From: Alphaproteobacteria bacterium
Lineage (GTDB): Bacteria; Pseudomonadota; Alphaproteobacteria; JAEULC01
Length of the DNA: 6,082 nt
Reading direction: 5' to 3'
NCBI GenBank assembly: GCA_020851015.1
Contig: JADZDN010000169.1
Location: forward strand, 1-6,082
Below, in pieces: positions 1 through 6,082 of this stretch. Every line of letters begins with the position of its first letter. Positions within the stretch are counted from its first letter, which is position 1. Both the position numbers and the translations under genes were made by a program. The notes beneath the pieces were generated by a model that was not told the origin of the DNA, did not search any database, and saw only the letters and a program-made list of their open reading frames with translations.

Positions 1-1202
1 ACCAGCCAGTCGGCCAGGTCCGTCGCGGTGATGAAGCCCACGGCCGCGCCGCGCCGCATCGCCGCCGTGTCGACCTTTAGGTCGGCGATCATGCCGGCGG
101 ACGCGGCGATGCAAAGCTGCAGGTTCTCGGCGGCGTCGAACACCGGCTCCTTGTCTTCCTGCATGTCCTTGTTGAAGGCCAGCGGTAGGCCTTTCAGCAT
201 CACCAGCAGGGTCATCAGCGAGCCGATGATGCGGCCCGACTTGCCGCGCGTCAATTCGGCGGCGTCGGCGTTGCGCTTCTGCGGCATGATCGAGCTGCCG
301 GTGGTGAAGGCGTCGCTCAACCGCACGAAGCGGAACTGCTCCGAGCTCCACAGCACCAGCTCCTCGGCCAGGCGCGAGAGGTGCACCGCGCACAGCGCGG
401 CGGCCGCCAGGAACTCGGCGACGAAATCGCGGTCGCCCACCGCGTCCATCGAGTTGGCGGCCGGCCGGTCGAATCCCAGCGCGCGCGCCGTCATCGCCCG
501 GTCGATCGGGAAGGACGTGCCGGCCAGCGCGGCGGCGCCGAGCGGCGATTCGTTCATGCGCCGGCGCGCGTCCATGAATCGGCCGCGGTCGCGCCCGATC
601 ATCTCGACATAGGCCATCAGATGGTGGCCGAAGGTGACGGGCTGGGCCGGCTGCAGATGGGTGAAGCCCGGCATCAGGCTGCCGGCATGCTCCTCGGCGC
701 GGTCGATCAGCACGGATTGCAGGCGCTTCAGCGCCGCGTCGACCGCGTCGATCGCGTCGCGCACCCACAGCTTCACGTCGGTCGCGACCTGGTCGTTGCG
801 CGAGCGCGCGGTGTGCAGCCGTCCCGCCGGCGCGCCGATCAGCTCGGCCAGGCGCGCCTCCACGTTCATGTGGATGTCCTCCAGCGCCACCTTGAACTGG
901 AAGCGGCCGGCATCGATCTCGGCCTCGACCTTCTTCAGCCCGGCCATGATGGCGCGCGCGTCGGCGGCGGAGATGATACGCTGCTTGGCCAGCATCCTTG
1001 CATGCGCGATCGACCCCCGGATGTCCTGGCGGTACATCTTGCGGTCGAAGTCGATCGAGGGGTTGATCTGCTCCATCACGGCCGACGGGCCGGCGGCGAA
1101 GCGACCGCCCCACAGCGCATTGGCCGCGGCCGTCCCCGCCGCGGCGGATTTCGCGCGATTGTTATTGGACCGGCGGGGCGTTCTGCGGGAAGTAACGGCC
1201 AT
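1..1202 (-). CDS. argH: Argininosuccinate lyase, N-terminal 400 residues (cut by left window edge)
   Basis: Cytoplasmic enzyme that splits argininosuccinate into arginine and fumarate, the last step of arginine synthesis; active as a tetramer in the fumarase/aspartase superfamily. Reading the minus strand from the ATG at 1202 gives the family landmarks in order: WGGRF at residues 31-35, HTARSRNDQ at 130-138, [10 protein letters not shown] with the conserved His at 182, and the superfamily signature [10 protein letters not shown] around 302-311 with the Ser pair 303-304 (catalytic loop). The frame is still open at base 1, so I estimate that somewhat under 100 C-terminal residues are missing. 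About 30 residues rich in Ala, Arg, Asn and Ser precede WGGRF, where many homologues have fewer than ten. I find no ATG, GTG or TTG between the chosen start and WGGRF, and no nearby start upstream in frame, so this ATG is well supported. It overlaps the start codon of tlpA. A weak GAG lies 7 nt upstream. Confidence 0.97.
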   Translation of the reverse strand, partial: MAVTSRRTPRRSNNNRAKSAAAGTAAANALWGGRFAAGPSAVMEQINPSIDFDRKMYRQDIRGSIAHARMLAKQRIISAADARAIMAGLKKVEAEIDAGRFQFKVALEDIHMNVEARLAELIGAPAGRLHTARSRNDQVATDVKLWVRDAIDAVDAALKRLQSVLIDRAEEHAGSLMPGFTHLQPAQPVTFGHHLMAYVEMIGRDRGRFMDARRRMNESPLGAAALAGTSFPIDRAMTARALGFDRPAANSMDAVGDRDFVAEFLAAAALCAVHLSRLAEELVLWSSEQFRFVRLSDAFTTGSSIMPQKRNADAAELTRGKSGRIIGSLMTLLVMLKGLPLAFNKDMQEDKEPVFDAAENLQLCIAASAGMIADLKVDTAAMRRGAAVGFITATDLADWL

Positions 1203-1204
1203 GG
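1199..1204. other. Shared divergent start site: argH and tlpA ATGs overlap in CCATGG
   Basis: The palindrome CCATGG contains both start codons: tlpA ATG occupies 1201-1203 on the plus strand and argH ATG occupies 1202-1200 on the minus strand, so they share two base pairs. There is no intergenic space. Each gene's ribosome binding site and promoter must therefore lie within the other's coding region. Confidence 0.75.
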
Positions 1205-1836
1205 CGAAGCTCGATTTTCTCCTTGCGGCGACCGGCGCGGTTATACGGGATCGCGCCGCGTCTGTCCTGCTCCTTGCCGGGCTAGCGGCGCTCGCGGCAG
1301 GGGGCTTGGCGGCGGCCGCCGACAAGCCGCCGCTCAAGGGCGACATGAAGGATTTCGTGTTGGCCGAGCCGGCCAAGCCCCTGCCGGCCATGGCCTTCAC
1401 CGATCTGGACGGGAAAGAGCTGAGCCTGGATGCCTTCAAGGGGCGGGTCGTGGTTCTCAACCTCTGGGCCACATGGTGCGTGCCCTGCATCAAGGAGATG
1501 CCATCGCTCGAACGCCTCGCCGCCAAGATGAAGGACCGGCCGGTCGCCGTGATGTCGATCTCGCAGGACCGCGGCGGCGCCAAGCAGGTCACGCCGTTCC
1601 TGGAGAAGCAGGGGTTGAAAACGCTGCCGATCTACCTCGACCCCAAGGGCGTGGTGCTGAAGGCCATCAACGGCCGCGGCCTGCCGACCACGCTGATCGT
1701 CGACCAGCAGGGACGCGAGGTCGGCCGGCTGGAGGGCGACGCCGAGTGGGACGGCGCCAACGCGCTGGCGCTGATCGAGCATGTCCTCGCCCAGGGCGCC
1801 GACAACCGCCCGGCGTTGCTCAAGACGGGCGGGTAG
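1201..1836 (+). CDS. tlpA: TlpA-family thiol:disulfide reductase, exported
   Basis: Thioredoxin-fold protein of 211 residues expected on the periplasmic side of the inner membrane. TlpA relatives keep cysteines reduced there, for example in cytochrome oxidase or cytochrome c maturation. Residues 1-18 are a lightly charged N-region (Arg16, Arg18) and 19-40 a hydrophobic Ala/Leu stretch, so this is a signal peptide or an uncleaved anchor. The thioredoxin-like AhpC/TSA/redoxin domain covers about 58-200, with the active site WCVPC at 92-96 (Cys93, Cys96), preceded by VVLNLWAT, and the cis-proline region GLPTT at 160-164 (Pro162). Its length is normal for the family. The ATG at 1201 has a GGGA 10 nt upstream (1187-1190). 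The open frame continues further upstream, but that part is opposite argH and is a shadow. I cannot tell the exact redox partner, and ResA- or CcmG-like roles are possible. Gene symbol by family. Confidence 0.9.
   Translation: MAKLDFLLAATGAVIRDRAASVLLLAGLAALAAGGLAAAADKPPLKGDMKDFVLAEPAKPLPAMAFTDLDGKELSLDAFKGRVVVLNLWATWCVPCIKEMPSLERLAAKMKDRPVAVMSISQDRGGAKQVTPFLEKQGLKTLPIYLDPKGVVLKAINGRGLPTTLIVDQQGREVGRLEGDAEWDGANALALIEHVLAQGADNRPALLKTGG
1240..1268 (-). promoter_or_regulatory. Candidate sigma70-type promoter for argH inside tlpA
   Basis: On the minus strand a -35-like AGGACA (1268-1263) and a -10-like TATAAC (1245-1240) are separated by exactly 17 bp. TATAAC matches the -10 consensus at 5 of 6 positions and AGGACA matches TTGACA at 4 of 6. 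Transcription would start near 1233, about 30 nt before the argH ATG. The element lies in codons 14-23 of tlpA, within its signal-peptide region. This was read by eye and has no experimental support. Confidence 0.4.
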
Positions 1837-1840
1837 GCCG

Positions 1841-1860
1841 CGGACCGGTCCTCCGTTTCT
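1841..1860. repeat. Small palindrome after tlpA
   Basis: GGACCGGTCC (1842-1851) is a perfect 10-bp palindrome just after the tlpA stop. CGGA/TCCG (1841-1844 and 1852-1855) can also form a 4-bp stem with a 7-nt loop, followed by TTTCT. As an intrinsic terminator this is very weak, with a short stem and a broken T-run. The rest of the 160-bp gap to ppk2 (1837-1996) shows no gene and no convincing promoter. Confidence 0.2.
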
Positions 1861-1984
1861 GCGATTGCGATCTGTTCGCATAAACGGCCGGTTCACCATT
1901 TCCCCCGATCATGCGGCGGGCTGTCGCATGCGCCGGAAAGTCCTTGAACGGCGTCGGCGTCGGCGCATCGTTAAAGGTCGGTTC

Positions 1985-1990
1985 GAGGAA
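1985..1990 (+). promoter_or_regulatory. Ribosome binding site of ppk2
   Basis: GAGGAA lies 6 nt before the ATG at 1997. It is the best Shine-Dalgarno match in this stretch and decides the ppk2 start over ATGs further upstream in the same open frame. Confidence 0.8.
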
Positions 1991-1996
1991 AAGCGC

Positions 1997-3148
1997 ATGG
2001 GCACGCGATCAGTGGTTTCATCCAACGGCAAGCATCCGCCGCGCGCGGCGGCGCGCAGGGCCGCGGCCGGCGATATCGCGCCCAAGCTCGATGCCGGCGG
2101 GATCGAGGGCTTCACGGTCGGCGCCAAGGTTTCGTCGGCCCGGACCACGAACGAAGCGGTGGTGCGCGACATCCTGGGCCATGCCGCCAAGGGCAACGTC
2201 CCGGCGCTCGCCAAGTCGATCGAGGCGATCCTGGCCGGCGTGTCGCCCGACGACGCGCGCCGCCTGCGCCAGGCGCTGACCGCGCCCGAATCCGCGCTGG
2301 CGGCCAAGGCGAAGGACCGGCTCGACGAGGAATTGACGGATGGCTGGCGCGACGGCGGCTATCCCTACAAGCACTTGATGCTGCGCAAGAACTACGAGAA
2401 GCAGAAATACCGGCTGCAGGTCGAGCTGCTGAAGCTCCAGGCCTGGGTGCGCGATGCCGGGCAGCGGGTGGTGATCCTGTTCGAGGGCCGCGACGCCGCC
2501 GGCAAGGGGGGCGCGATCAAGCGCTTCATGGAGCACCTCAATCCCCGCGGCGCGCGCATCATGGCGCTGCAGAAGCCGACTGACGACGAGCGCGGCCAGT
2601 GGTATTTCCAGCGCTACGCCCAGCACCTGCCGACGCGCGGCGAGATCGTGCTGTGCGACCGGTCCTGGTACAACCGCGCGGGCGTCGAGCGCGTGATGGG
2701 CTTCTGCACCGACGCCGAGTACGACGAGTTCATGCGCCAGGCGCCGGAGTTCGAGCGCCACCTGGTGCGCAGCGGCATCCATCTCATCAAGTTCTGGTTC
2801 TCGGTCAGCCGCGCCGAGCAGCGCCGCCGGTTCAAGGAGCGCGAGGTGCATCCGCTGAAGCAGTGGAAGCTGAGCCCGGTCGACCTGGCGTCGCTCGACA
2901 AATGGGACGACTACACCAAGGCCAAGGAGGCGATGTTCTTCCATACCGACACCGCCGACGCGCCCTGGACGGTGATCAAGAGCGACTGCAAGAAGCGCGC
3001 GCGGCTGAACGCCATGCGCTACGTGCTGCACAAGCTGCCCTACGAGCGCAAGGACGCCGAGAACATCGGCGCGATCGACCCGCTCTTGGTCGGCCGCGCG
3101 CACGTGGTCTACGAGCGCGGTGAGCGGCGGATGGGGCCGCTGCTCTAG
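1997..3148 (+). CDS. ppk2: Polyphosphate kinase 2 with N-terminal extension
   Basis: Cytoplasmic PPK2-family enzyme of 383 residues that transfers phosphate between polyphosphate and nucleotides, typically making ATP or GTP from the diphosphates. The P-loop kinase core covers about 120-350. It has Walker A GRDAAGKGG at 164-172 (Lys170), Walker B/active loop DRSWYNRAGVERVMGF at 221-236 (Asp221, Arg222), and the lid region around 281-306 (REVHPLKQWKLSP, then DKWDDY). The single domain and sequence style resemble class I (nucleoside diphosphate-phosphorylating) enzymes, but I assign the class only by memory. Residues 1-45 are basic and low in complexity. About 52-118 looks helical, Ala/Arg/Asp-rich, and precedes the core by about 110 residues, longer than in minimal PPK2s. 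The start is set by GAGGAA 6 nt upstream. It may be transcribed with tlpA (160-bp gap) or from its own promoter, and it converges on chvG. Confidence 0.95.
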   Translation: MGTRSVVSSNGKHPPRAAARRAAAGDIAPKLDAGGIEGFTVGAKVSSARTTNEAVVRDILGHAAKGNVPALAKSIEAILAGVSPDDARRLRQALTAPESALAAKAKDRLDEELTDGWRDGGYPYKHLMLRKNYEKQKYRLQVELLKLQAWVRDAGQRVVILFEGRDAAGKGGAIKRFMEHLNPRGARIMALQKPTDDERGQWYFQRYAQHLPTRGEIVLCDRSWYNRAGVERVMGFCTDAEYDEFMRQAPEFERHLVRSGIHLIKFWFSVSRAEQRRRFKEREVHPLKQWKLSPVDLASLDKWDDYTKAKEAMFFHTDTADAPWTVIKSDCKKRARLNAMRYVLHKLPYERKDAENIGAIDPLLVGRAHVVYERGERRMGPLL

Positions 3149-3155
3149 CGCCGCC
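3149..3155. other. Seven-base tail-to-tail junction of ppk2 and chvG
   Basis: The ppk2 stop TAG ends at 3148 and the chvG stop TAG (minus strand) ends at 3156. Only 7 bp separate them, with no stem followed by a T-run on either strand. Any transcription end point must lie inside one of the genes or depend on Rho. Confidence 0.9.
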
Positions 3156-4904
3156 CTAATCCACGGGCAGGCGCACGACGAACCGCGCGCCCAGCACCTG
3201 GCCGTCGTCGTCCAGCCGGTTCTCGGCGCGGATCATGCCGCGGTGCGCCTCGATGATCTGCTTGGAGATGCTCAAGCCCAGGCCGGAATGGGTGCCGAAC
3301 TTCTCGCCTTCCGGCCGCTCGCTGTAGAAGCGGTCGAAGATCGCCTGTTCCTTGCCCTCGGGGATGCCCGGCCCCTCGTCCTCCACCGTCACCGTCACGA
3401 AGCGCCCGTCGCGGAAGGCGCGCATCGCGATCAGCCCGCCCGGCGGGCTGAAGGAGACCGCGTTCGACAGCAGGTTGCGGAACACCTGGACCAGCCGGCT
3501 GTCGATGCCCGGCACTTTGAGTTGCCCGGCGCCGACCACGTCGAGCGTCAGCCGCAGCGCGTCGTCGTCGACCTGCGTCGCCTCGTGCATGTCGACCAGC
3601 GCCGACAGCATGCGGTCGATCTCCACCGGCGCGGATTCGGCGCGGCTCAGCTCCGCGTCCAGGCGCGAGGCGTCGGAGATGTCGGTGATCAGCCGGTCCA
3701 GGCGCTGTACGTCGTCCTGGATGATCTGCATCAGCCGGCGCTGCTGGTCGGGATTGGTCACGCGGCTGACGGTCTCGACCGCGCTGCGCAGCGAGGTGAG
3801 CGGATTCTTGATCTCGTGCGCCACGTCGGCGGCGAAGCGCTCGATCGCGTCCATGCGCCGCCACAGCGCCTCGGTCATCTCGCGCAGCGAGGCCGACAAC
3901 TCGCCGATCTCGTCGCCGCGGCGGGTGAAGTCGGGTATCGGCTCGGGCGCGCGGCCGGTGCCGCGCCGCACGCGGTCGGCCGCGGCCGCCAGGCGCCGCA
4001 CCGGGCGCGCCAGCGTGTTGGCGAGGTAGAGCGACAGCAGCACGGTGACGGCGAGCGCGACGACGAAGATGCGCAGGATGTCGAAGCGCACGGTGCGCAT
4101 CGCGCGCTCGATGTCCGCGCCGCCGCGCGACAGCATCAGCGCGCCCAGCACCTGCTTGTAGCGCTGCACCGGAACCGCGATCGAGATCACCAGGCTGCGG
4201 TCGTCGGCGACGCGCACCAAGGCCGATGTCTCGCCGCGCAGCGCCAGCCGCGCCTCGTCGTAGTCGGCCGCGCTCTGGAACGCCAGCTCCTGGTAGGGCG
4301 GCGGATCGCCCCGCGCCGGCAGCCGCGCGACCACCCAGTCGTAGAGGTCGAACAGCGTGCGCATCGCCCAGTTGCCGGCGTGCGGCGGCGGCAGTTCGCG
4401 GATCTGCACCACCCCGCCCGGGCCGACCAGGACGCGGGTGTCGGCGATCAATTCGCCGTCGACGCCGAACAGGCGGGCGCGGGTGTTCATGGTCGCGACC
4501 AGCCGGCGCAGAAGCTGGCGCGACACGTCGGGCTGCAGCGAGGGCGGATCGATCGCCGCCGTGTCGATCGCGCCCTCCGCCATGGCGCTGGCGACGATCA
4601 GCGCCTGCGAGCGCAGATTCTCGATCTCGGCCTGGATCAGGCCCTTGCGGTAGTCGTCGAGGTAGAGGAGCCCCCCGCCGAGCAGCGCCAGGGCCAGCAG
4701 GTTGATCGCCAGGATCGGCCGGATGAGGGGGGAGACCAGGCGCCGGCGGCGCCGGGGCGGGCCGTCGTCGCGCTCGCGTGCGGCGGTCAGCGGCTGGCCG
4801 CCGCGCCGCCGCGGTCTCGGCGACGGCTCGCGGTCGACGATCGGCGCGATCGGGGCCTTCGCCTCTCGTCTGTCGGTGCGCTCCGCCTCGACCTCGACCG
4901 CCAT
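3156..4904 (-). CDS. chvG: Sensor histidine kinase ChvG (ExoS/BvrS type)
   Basis: Inner-membrane histidine kinase of 582 residues that autophosphorylates and passes phosphate to ChvI. In rhizobia, Agrobacterium and Brucella the orthologues sense acid or envelope stress. Residues 1-56 form a cytoplasmic, Arg/Pro-rich tail ending in a run of five Arg. TM1 lies at about 57-82, a periplasmic sensing domain at 83-275, TM2 at 276-297, and HAMP at about 298-350. The dimerization/phosphoacceptor segment FAADVAHEIKNPLTSLRSA (357-375, His363) closely resembles the ChvG H-box. The ATPase domain has the N-box VFRNLLSNAVSFSP (474-487), G1 DEGPGIP (509-515), F-box FDRFYSERP (523-531) and G2 HSGLGLSISKQ (539-549). 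All catalytic motifs are intact. It begins 28 nt after chvI, so it is probably co-transcribed with it. Its own ribosome site is a poor G-run, suggesting that a start slightly further in is possible. Confidence 0.95.
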   Translation of the reverse strand: MAVEVEAERTDRREAKAPIAPIVDREPSPRPRRRGGQPLTAARERDDGPPRRRRRLVSPLIRPILAINLLALALLGGGLLYLDDYRKGLIQAEIENLRSQALIVASAMAEGAIDTAAIDPPSLQPDVSRQLLRRLVATMNTRARLFGVDGELIADTRVLVGPGGVVQIRELPPPHAGNWAMRTLFDLYDWVVARLPARGDPPPYQELAFQSAADYDEARLALRGETSALVRVADDRSLVISIAVPVQRYKQVLGALMLSRGGADIERAMRTVRFDILRIFVVALAVTVLLSLYLANTLARPVRRLAAAADRVRRGTGRAPEPIPDFTRRGDEIGELSASLREMTEALWRRMDAIERFAADVAHEIKNPLTSLRSAVETVSRVTNPDQQRRLMQIIQDDVQRLDRLITDISDASRLDAELSRAESAPVEIDRMLSALVDMHEATQVDDDALRLTLDVVGAGQLKVPGIDSRLVQVFRNLLSNAVSFSPPGGLIAMRAFRDGRFVTVTVEDEGPGIPEGKEQAIFDRFYSERPEGEKFGTHSGLGLSISKQIIEAHRGMIRAENRLDDDGQVLGARFVVRLPVD

Positions 4905-4932
4905 CCGCCCCCGTTACCCCCGCCGCGCGGCG

Positions 4933-5637
4933 CTATTTCTCGCGATAGCGGTAGCCGACGCCGTACAGCGTCTCGATCTGGGCGAAGCCGTCGTCCACCG
5001 CCTTGAACTTCTTGCGCAGGCGCTTGATGTGGCTGTCGATGGTGCGGTCGTCAACATAGATCGACTCGCCATAGGCCGAATCCATGAGCGGGTCGCGGTT
5101 CTTCACGTGGCCGGGCCGCGCGGCCAGCGACTTCAGGATCAGGAACTCGGTGACGGTCAGCGCCACCGGCTGGGTCTTCCAGGTGCAATAGTGGCGCGAG
5201 GGATCGAGCACCAGGTCGCCGCGCACGATCTGCGCCTCCGCTTCGGCGGCCGGCGCGCCGGTCTCCTTGCGCGCCTCGCCTCGGCGCAGGAGCGCGCGGA
5301 TGCGCTCGATCAAGAGGCGCTGCGAGAACGGCTTCTTGATGTAGTCGTCCGCGCCCATGCGCAGGCCGAGCAGCTCGTCGACCTCGTCGTCCTTGGAGGT
5401 CAGGAAGATGACCGGCATCTGGGTCTGCCGGCGCAGGCGGCCCAGCAGCTCCATGCCGTCCATGCGGGGCATCTTGATGTCCAGCACCGCCAGGTCGACC
5501 GGCTGGGCCGACAGGCCCCGCAGCGCCTCGGCGCCGTCGGAATAGGTCTTGACCGTGAACCCCTCGGCCTCGAGCGCCATGGCGATCGAGGTCAGGATGT
5601 TGCGGTCGTCATCGACCAGCGCGATGGTCTGCGGCAC
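4933..5637 (-). CDS. chvI: Response regulator ChvI (OmpR/PhoB family), GTG start
   Basis: DNA-binding response regulator of 234 residues, partner of ChvG. The receiver domain (about 4-118) has the acidic pocket DDD at 9-11, phosphoacceptor Asp53 in [11 protein letters not shown], Thr80 and Lys102 in KKPFSQR. An OmpR-type winged-helix domain (about 137-232) has the recognition-helix segment [16 protein letters not shown] (196-211) and the terminal hairpin GVGYRYRE. The N-terminus [16 protein letters not shown] matches my memory of rhizobial ChvI proteins almost exactly, which puts the start at the GTG 5637-5635. That GTG is backed by a near-perfect AAGGAGGG 10 nt upstream. The frame stays open for 53 more codons to an ATG at 5796, but that stretch holds candidate -10 elements and dyads and reads as leader. 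First gene of a chvI-chvG operon, divergent from mdh. Confidence 0.96.
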   Translation of the reverse strand: MPQTIALVDDDRNILTSIAMALEAEGFTVKTYSDGAEALRGLSAQPVDLAVLDIKMPRMDGMELLGRLRRQTQMPVIFLTSKDDEVDELLGLRMGADDYIKKPFSQRLLIERIRALLRRGEARKETGAPAAEAEAQIVRGDLVLDPSRHYCTWKTQPVALTVTEFLILKSLAARPGHVKNRDPLMDSAYGESIYVDDRTIDSHIKRLRKKFKAVDDGFAQIETLYGVGYRYREK

Positions 5638-5647
5638 GGCTAGATGT

Positions 5648-5655
5648 CCCTCCTT
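5648..5655 (-). promoter_or_regulatory. Ribosome binding site of chvI
   Basis: AAGGAGGG on the minus strand, 10 nt before the GTG at 5637. It is the strongest Shine-Dalgarno sequence in the window and decides the chvI start in favour of GTG over the upstream in-frame ATGs at 5733 and 5796. Confidence 0.85.
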
Positions 5656-5690
5656 GGGCCGGCTCGTCTCGGTTTCGGGGCGCGTGAGGT

Positions 5691-5709
5691 CCGGAATTGA
5701 CCGTTCCGG
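5691..5709. repeat. Dyad CCGGAA-N7-TTCCGG in the chvI leader
   Basis: Perfect 6-bp inverted repeat (5691-5696 and 5704-5709) around a 7-nt spacer, about 54 bp upstream of the chvI GTG. It could be a protein-binding dyad or an RNA hairpin in the chvI leader; nothing in the sequence decides which. Confidence 0.45.
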
Positions 5710-5728
5710 GGCGGTTGTGGGGATGGTT

Positions 5729-5749
5729 TCCATGGGGCGCCACCATGGA
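5729..5749. repeat. Dyad TCCATGG-N7-CCATGGA in the chvI leader
   Basis: Perfect 7-bp inverted repeat (5729-5735 and 5743-5749) around GGCGCCA. Its centre is 39 bp from the centre of the neighbouring CCGGAA dyad, and it has the same 7-nt spacer. It lies just downstream of the candidate chvI -10 elements, so it would fall near the transcript start. The inner CCATGG is itself palindromic, so the element is also a direct repeat. Confidence 0.45.
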
Positions 5750-5754
5750 CAGGC

Positions 5755-5770
5755 ATTATGGCCGATTTTA
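5755..5770 (-). promoter_or_regulatory. Candidate -10 elements for chvI
   Basis: On the minus strand TAAAAT (5770-5765) and CATAAT (5760-5755) each match TATAAT at 5 of 6 positions and sit 10 bp apart. Neither has a good TTGACA at 16-18 bp; an A-tract, CCAAAAAA (5793-5786), lies in the -35 region of the first. A promoter here would leave a leader of roughly 110 nt before the GTG. Confidence 0.35.
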
Positions 5771-5771
5771 G

Positions 5772-6082
<311 letters not shown>

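Noticed and set aside
28..1188. Long plus-strand open frames at 28-612, 381-1883 and the first part of 634-1836
   Set aside because: They run opposite argH, whose family motifs are unambiguous on the minus strand. The plus-strand products are low-complexity Arg/Ala/Ser sequences with no recognisable domain. Only the part of the third frame from 1201 onward is real (tlpA).
1866..1880. TGCGA-TCTGT-TCGCA hairpin as a tlpA terminator
   Set aside because: Only a 5-bp stem with no T-run after it.
1944..1975. TTGAAC followed by CGTTAAAG as a ppk2 promoter
   Set aside because: TTGAAC is a fair -35, but the hexamers at 16-18 bp match the -10 consensus poorly. GTTAAA would need a 20-bp spacer.
1781..1996. 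ppk2 frame extending 72 codons upstream, overlapping tlpA
   Set aside because: The strong GAGGAA sits before the ATG at 1997, and the upstream codons give an Arg-rich sequence overlapping the tlpA end in another frame.
2018..3103. A 361-codon minus-strand open frame opposite ppk2
   Set aside because: Shadow of the PPK2 coding frame; the product is His/Leu/Ala-rich with no family signature or plausible ribosome site.
3120..5006. A 628-codon plus-strand open frame opposite chvG and the end of chvI
   Set aside because: Its length comes from high GC at third codon positions of the minus-strand genes. The product is rich in His, Gln, Arg and Asp with no domain, while the opposite strand has every histidine-kinase motif.

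Overview
The window holds six protein-coding genes, two of them cut by the window edges, in very GC-rich DNA. The gene content and protein signatures point to the chromosome of an alphaproteobacterium. The ChvI/ChvG (ExoS/BvrS-type) two-component pair is typical of that class, and an argH/tlpA divergent pair also fits my memory of alphaproteobacterial genomes. The neighbourhood differs from the rhizobial one (no visible hprK or pckA beside chvIG), so a Rhodospirillales-like or other non-Rhizobiaceae lineage is possible. This is inference, not an identification.

Layout from left to right: (1) the first 400 codons of argH (argininosuccinate lyase, last step of arginine synthesis) on the minus strand, running off the left edge; (2) tlpA, an exported thioredoxin-fold thiol-disulfide reductase, diverging on the plus strand; (3) ppk2, a polyphosphate kinase 2 with a long N-terminal extension, on the plus strand; (4) chvG, sensor histidine kinase, and (5) chvI, its response regulator, forming a minus-strand operon in the order chvI-chvG, with chvG meeting ppk2 tail to tail only 7 bp apart; (6) the first 57 codons of mdh (malate dehydrogenase), diverging from chvI and running off the right edge.

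Functionally these are housekeeping and regulatory genes: amino-acid synthesis, periplasmic redox maintenance, polyphosphate/nucleotide metabolism, envelope or acid-stress signalling, and the TCA cycle. I see no phage, insertion sequence, CRISPR array, RNA gene or toxin-antitoxin locus, and no evidence of a new biological system. The most interesting features are local. The start codons of argH and tlpA share two bases inside one CCATGG, which puts the argH control region inside the tlpA coding sequence. The chvI leader carries two dyads, each with a 7-nt spacer. PPK2 has a roughly 110-residue N-terminal extension. Many long open frames opposite the real genes (one of 628 codons opposite chvG) are composition artefacts.
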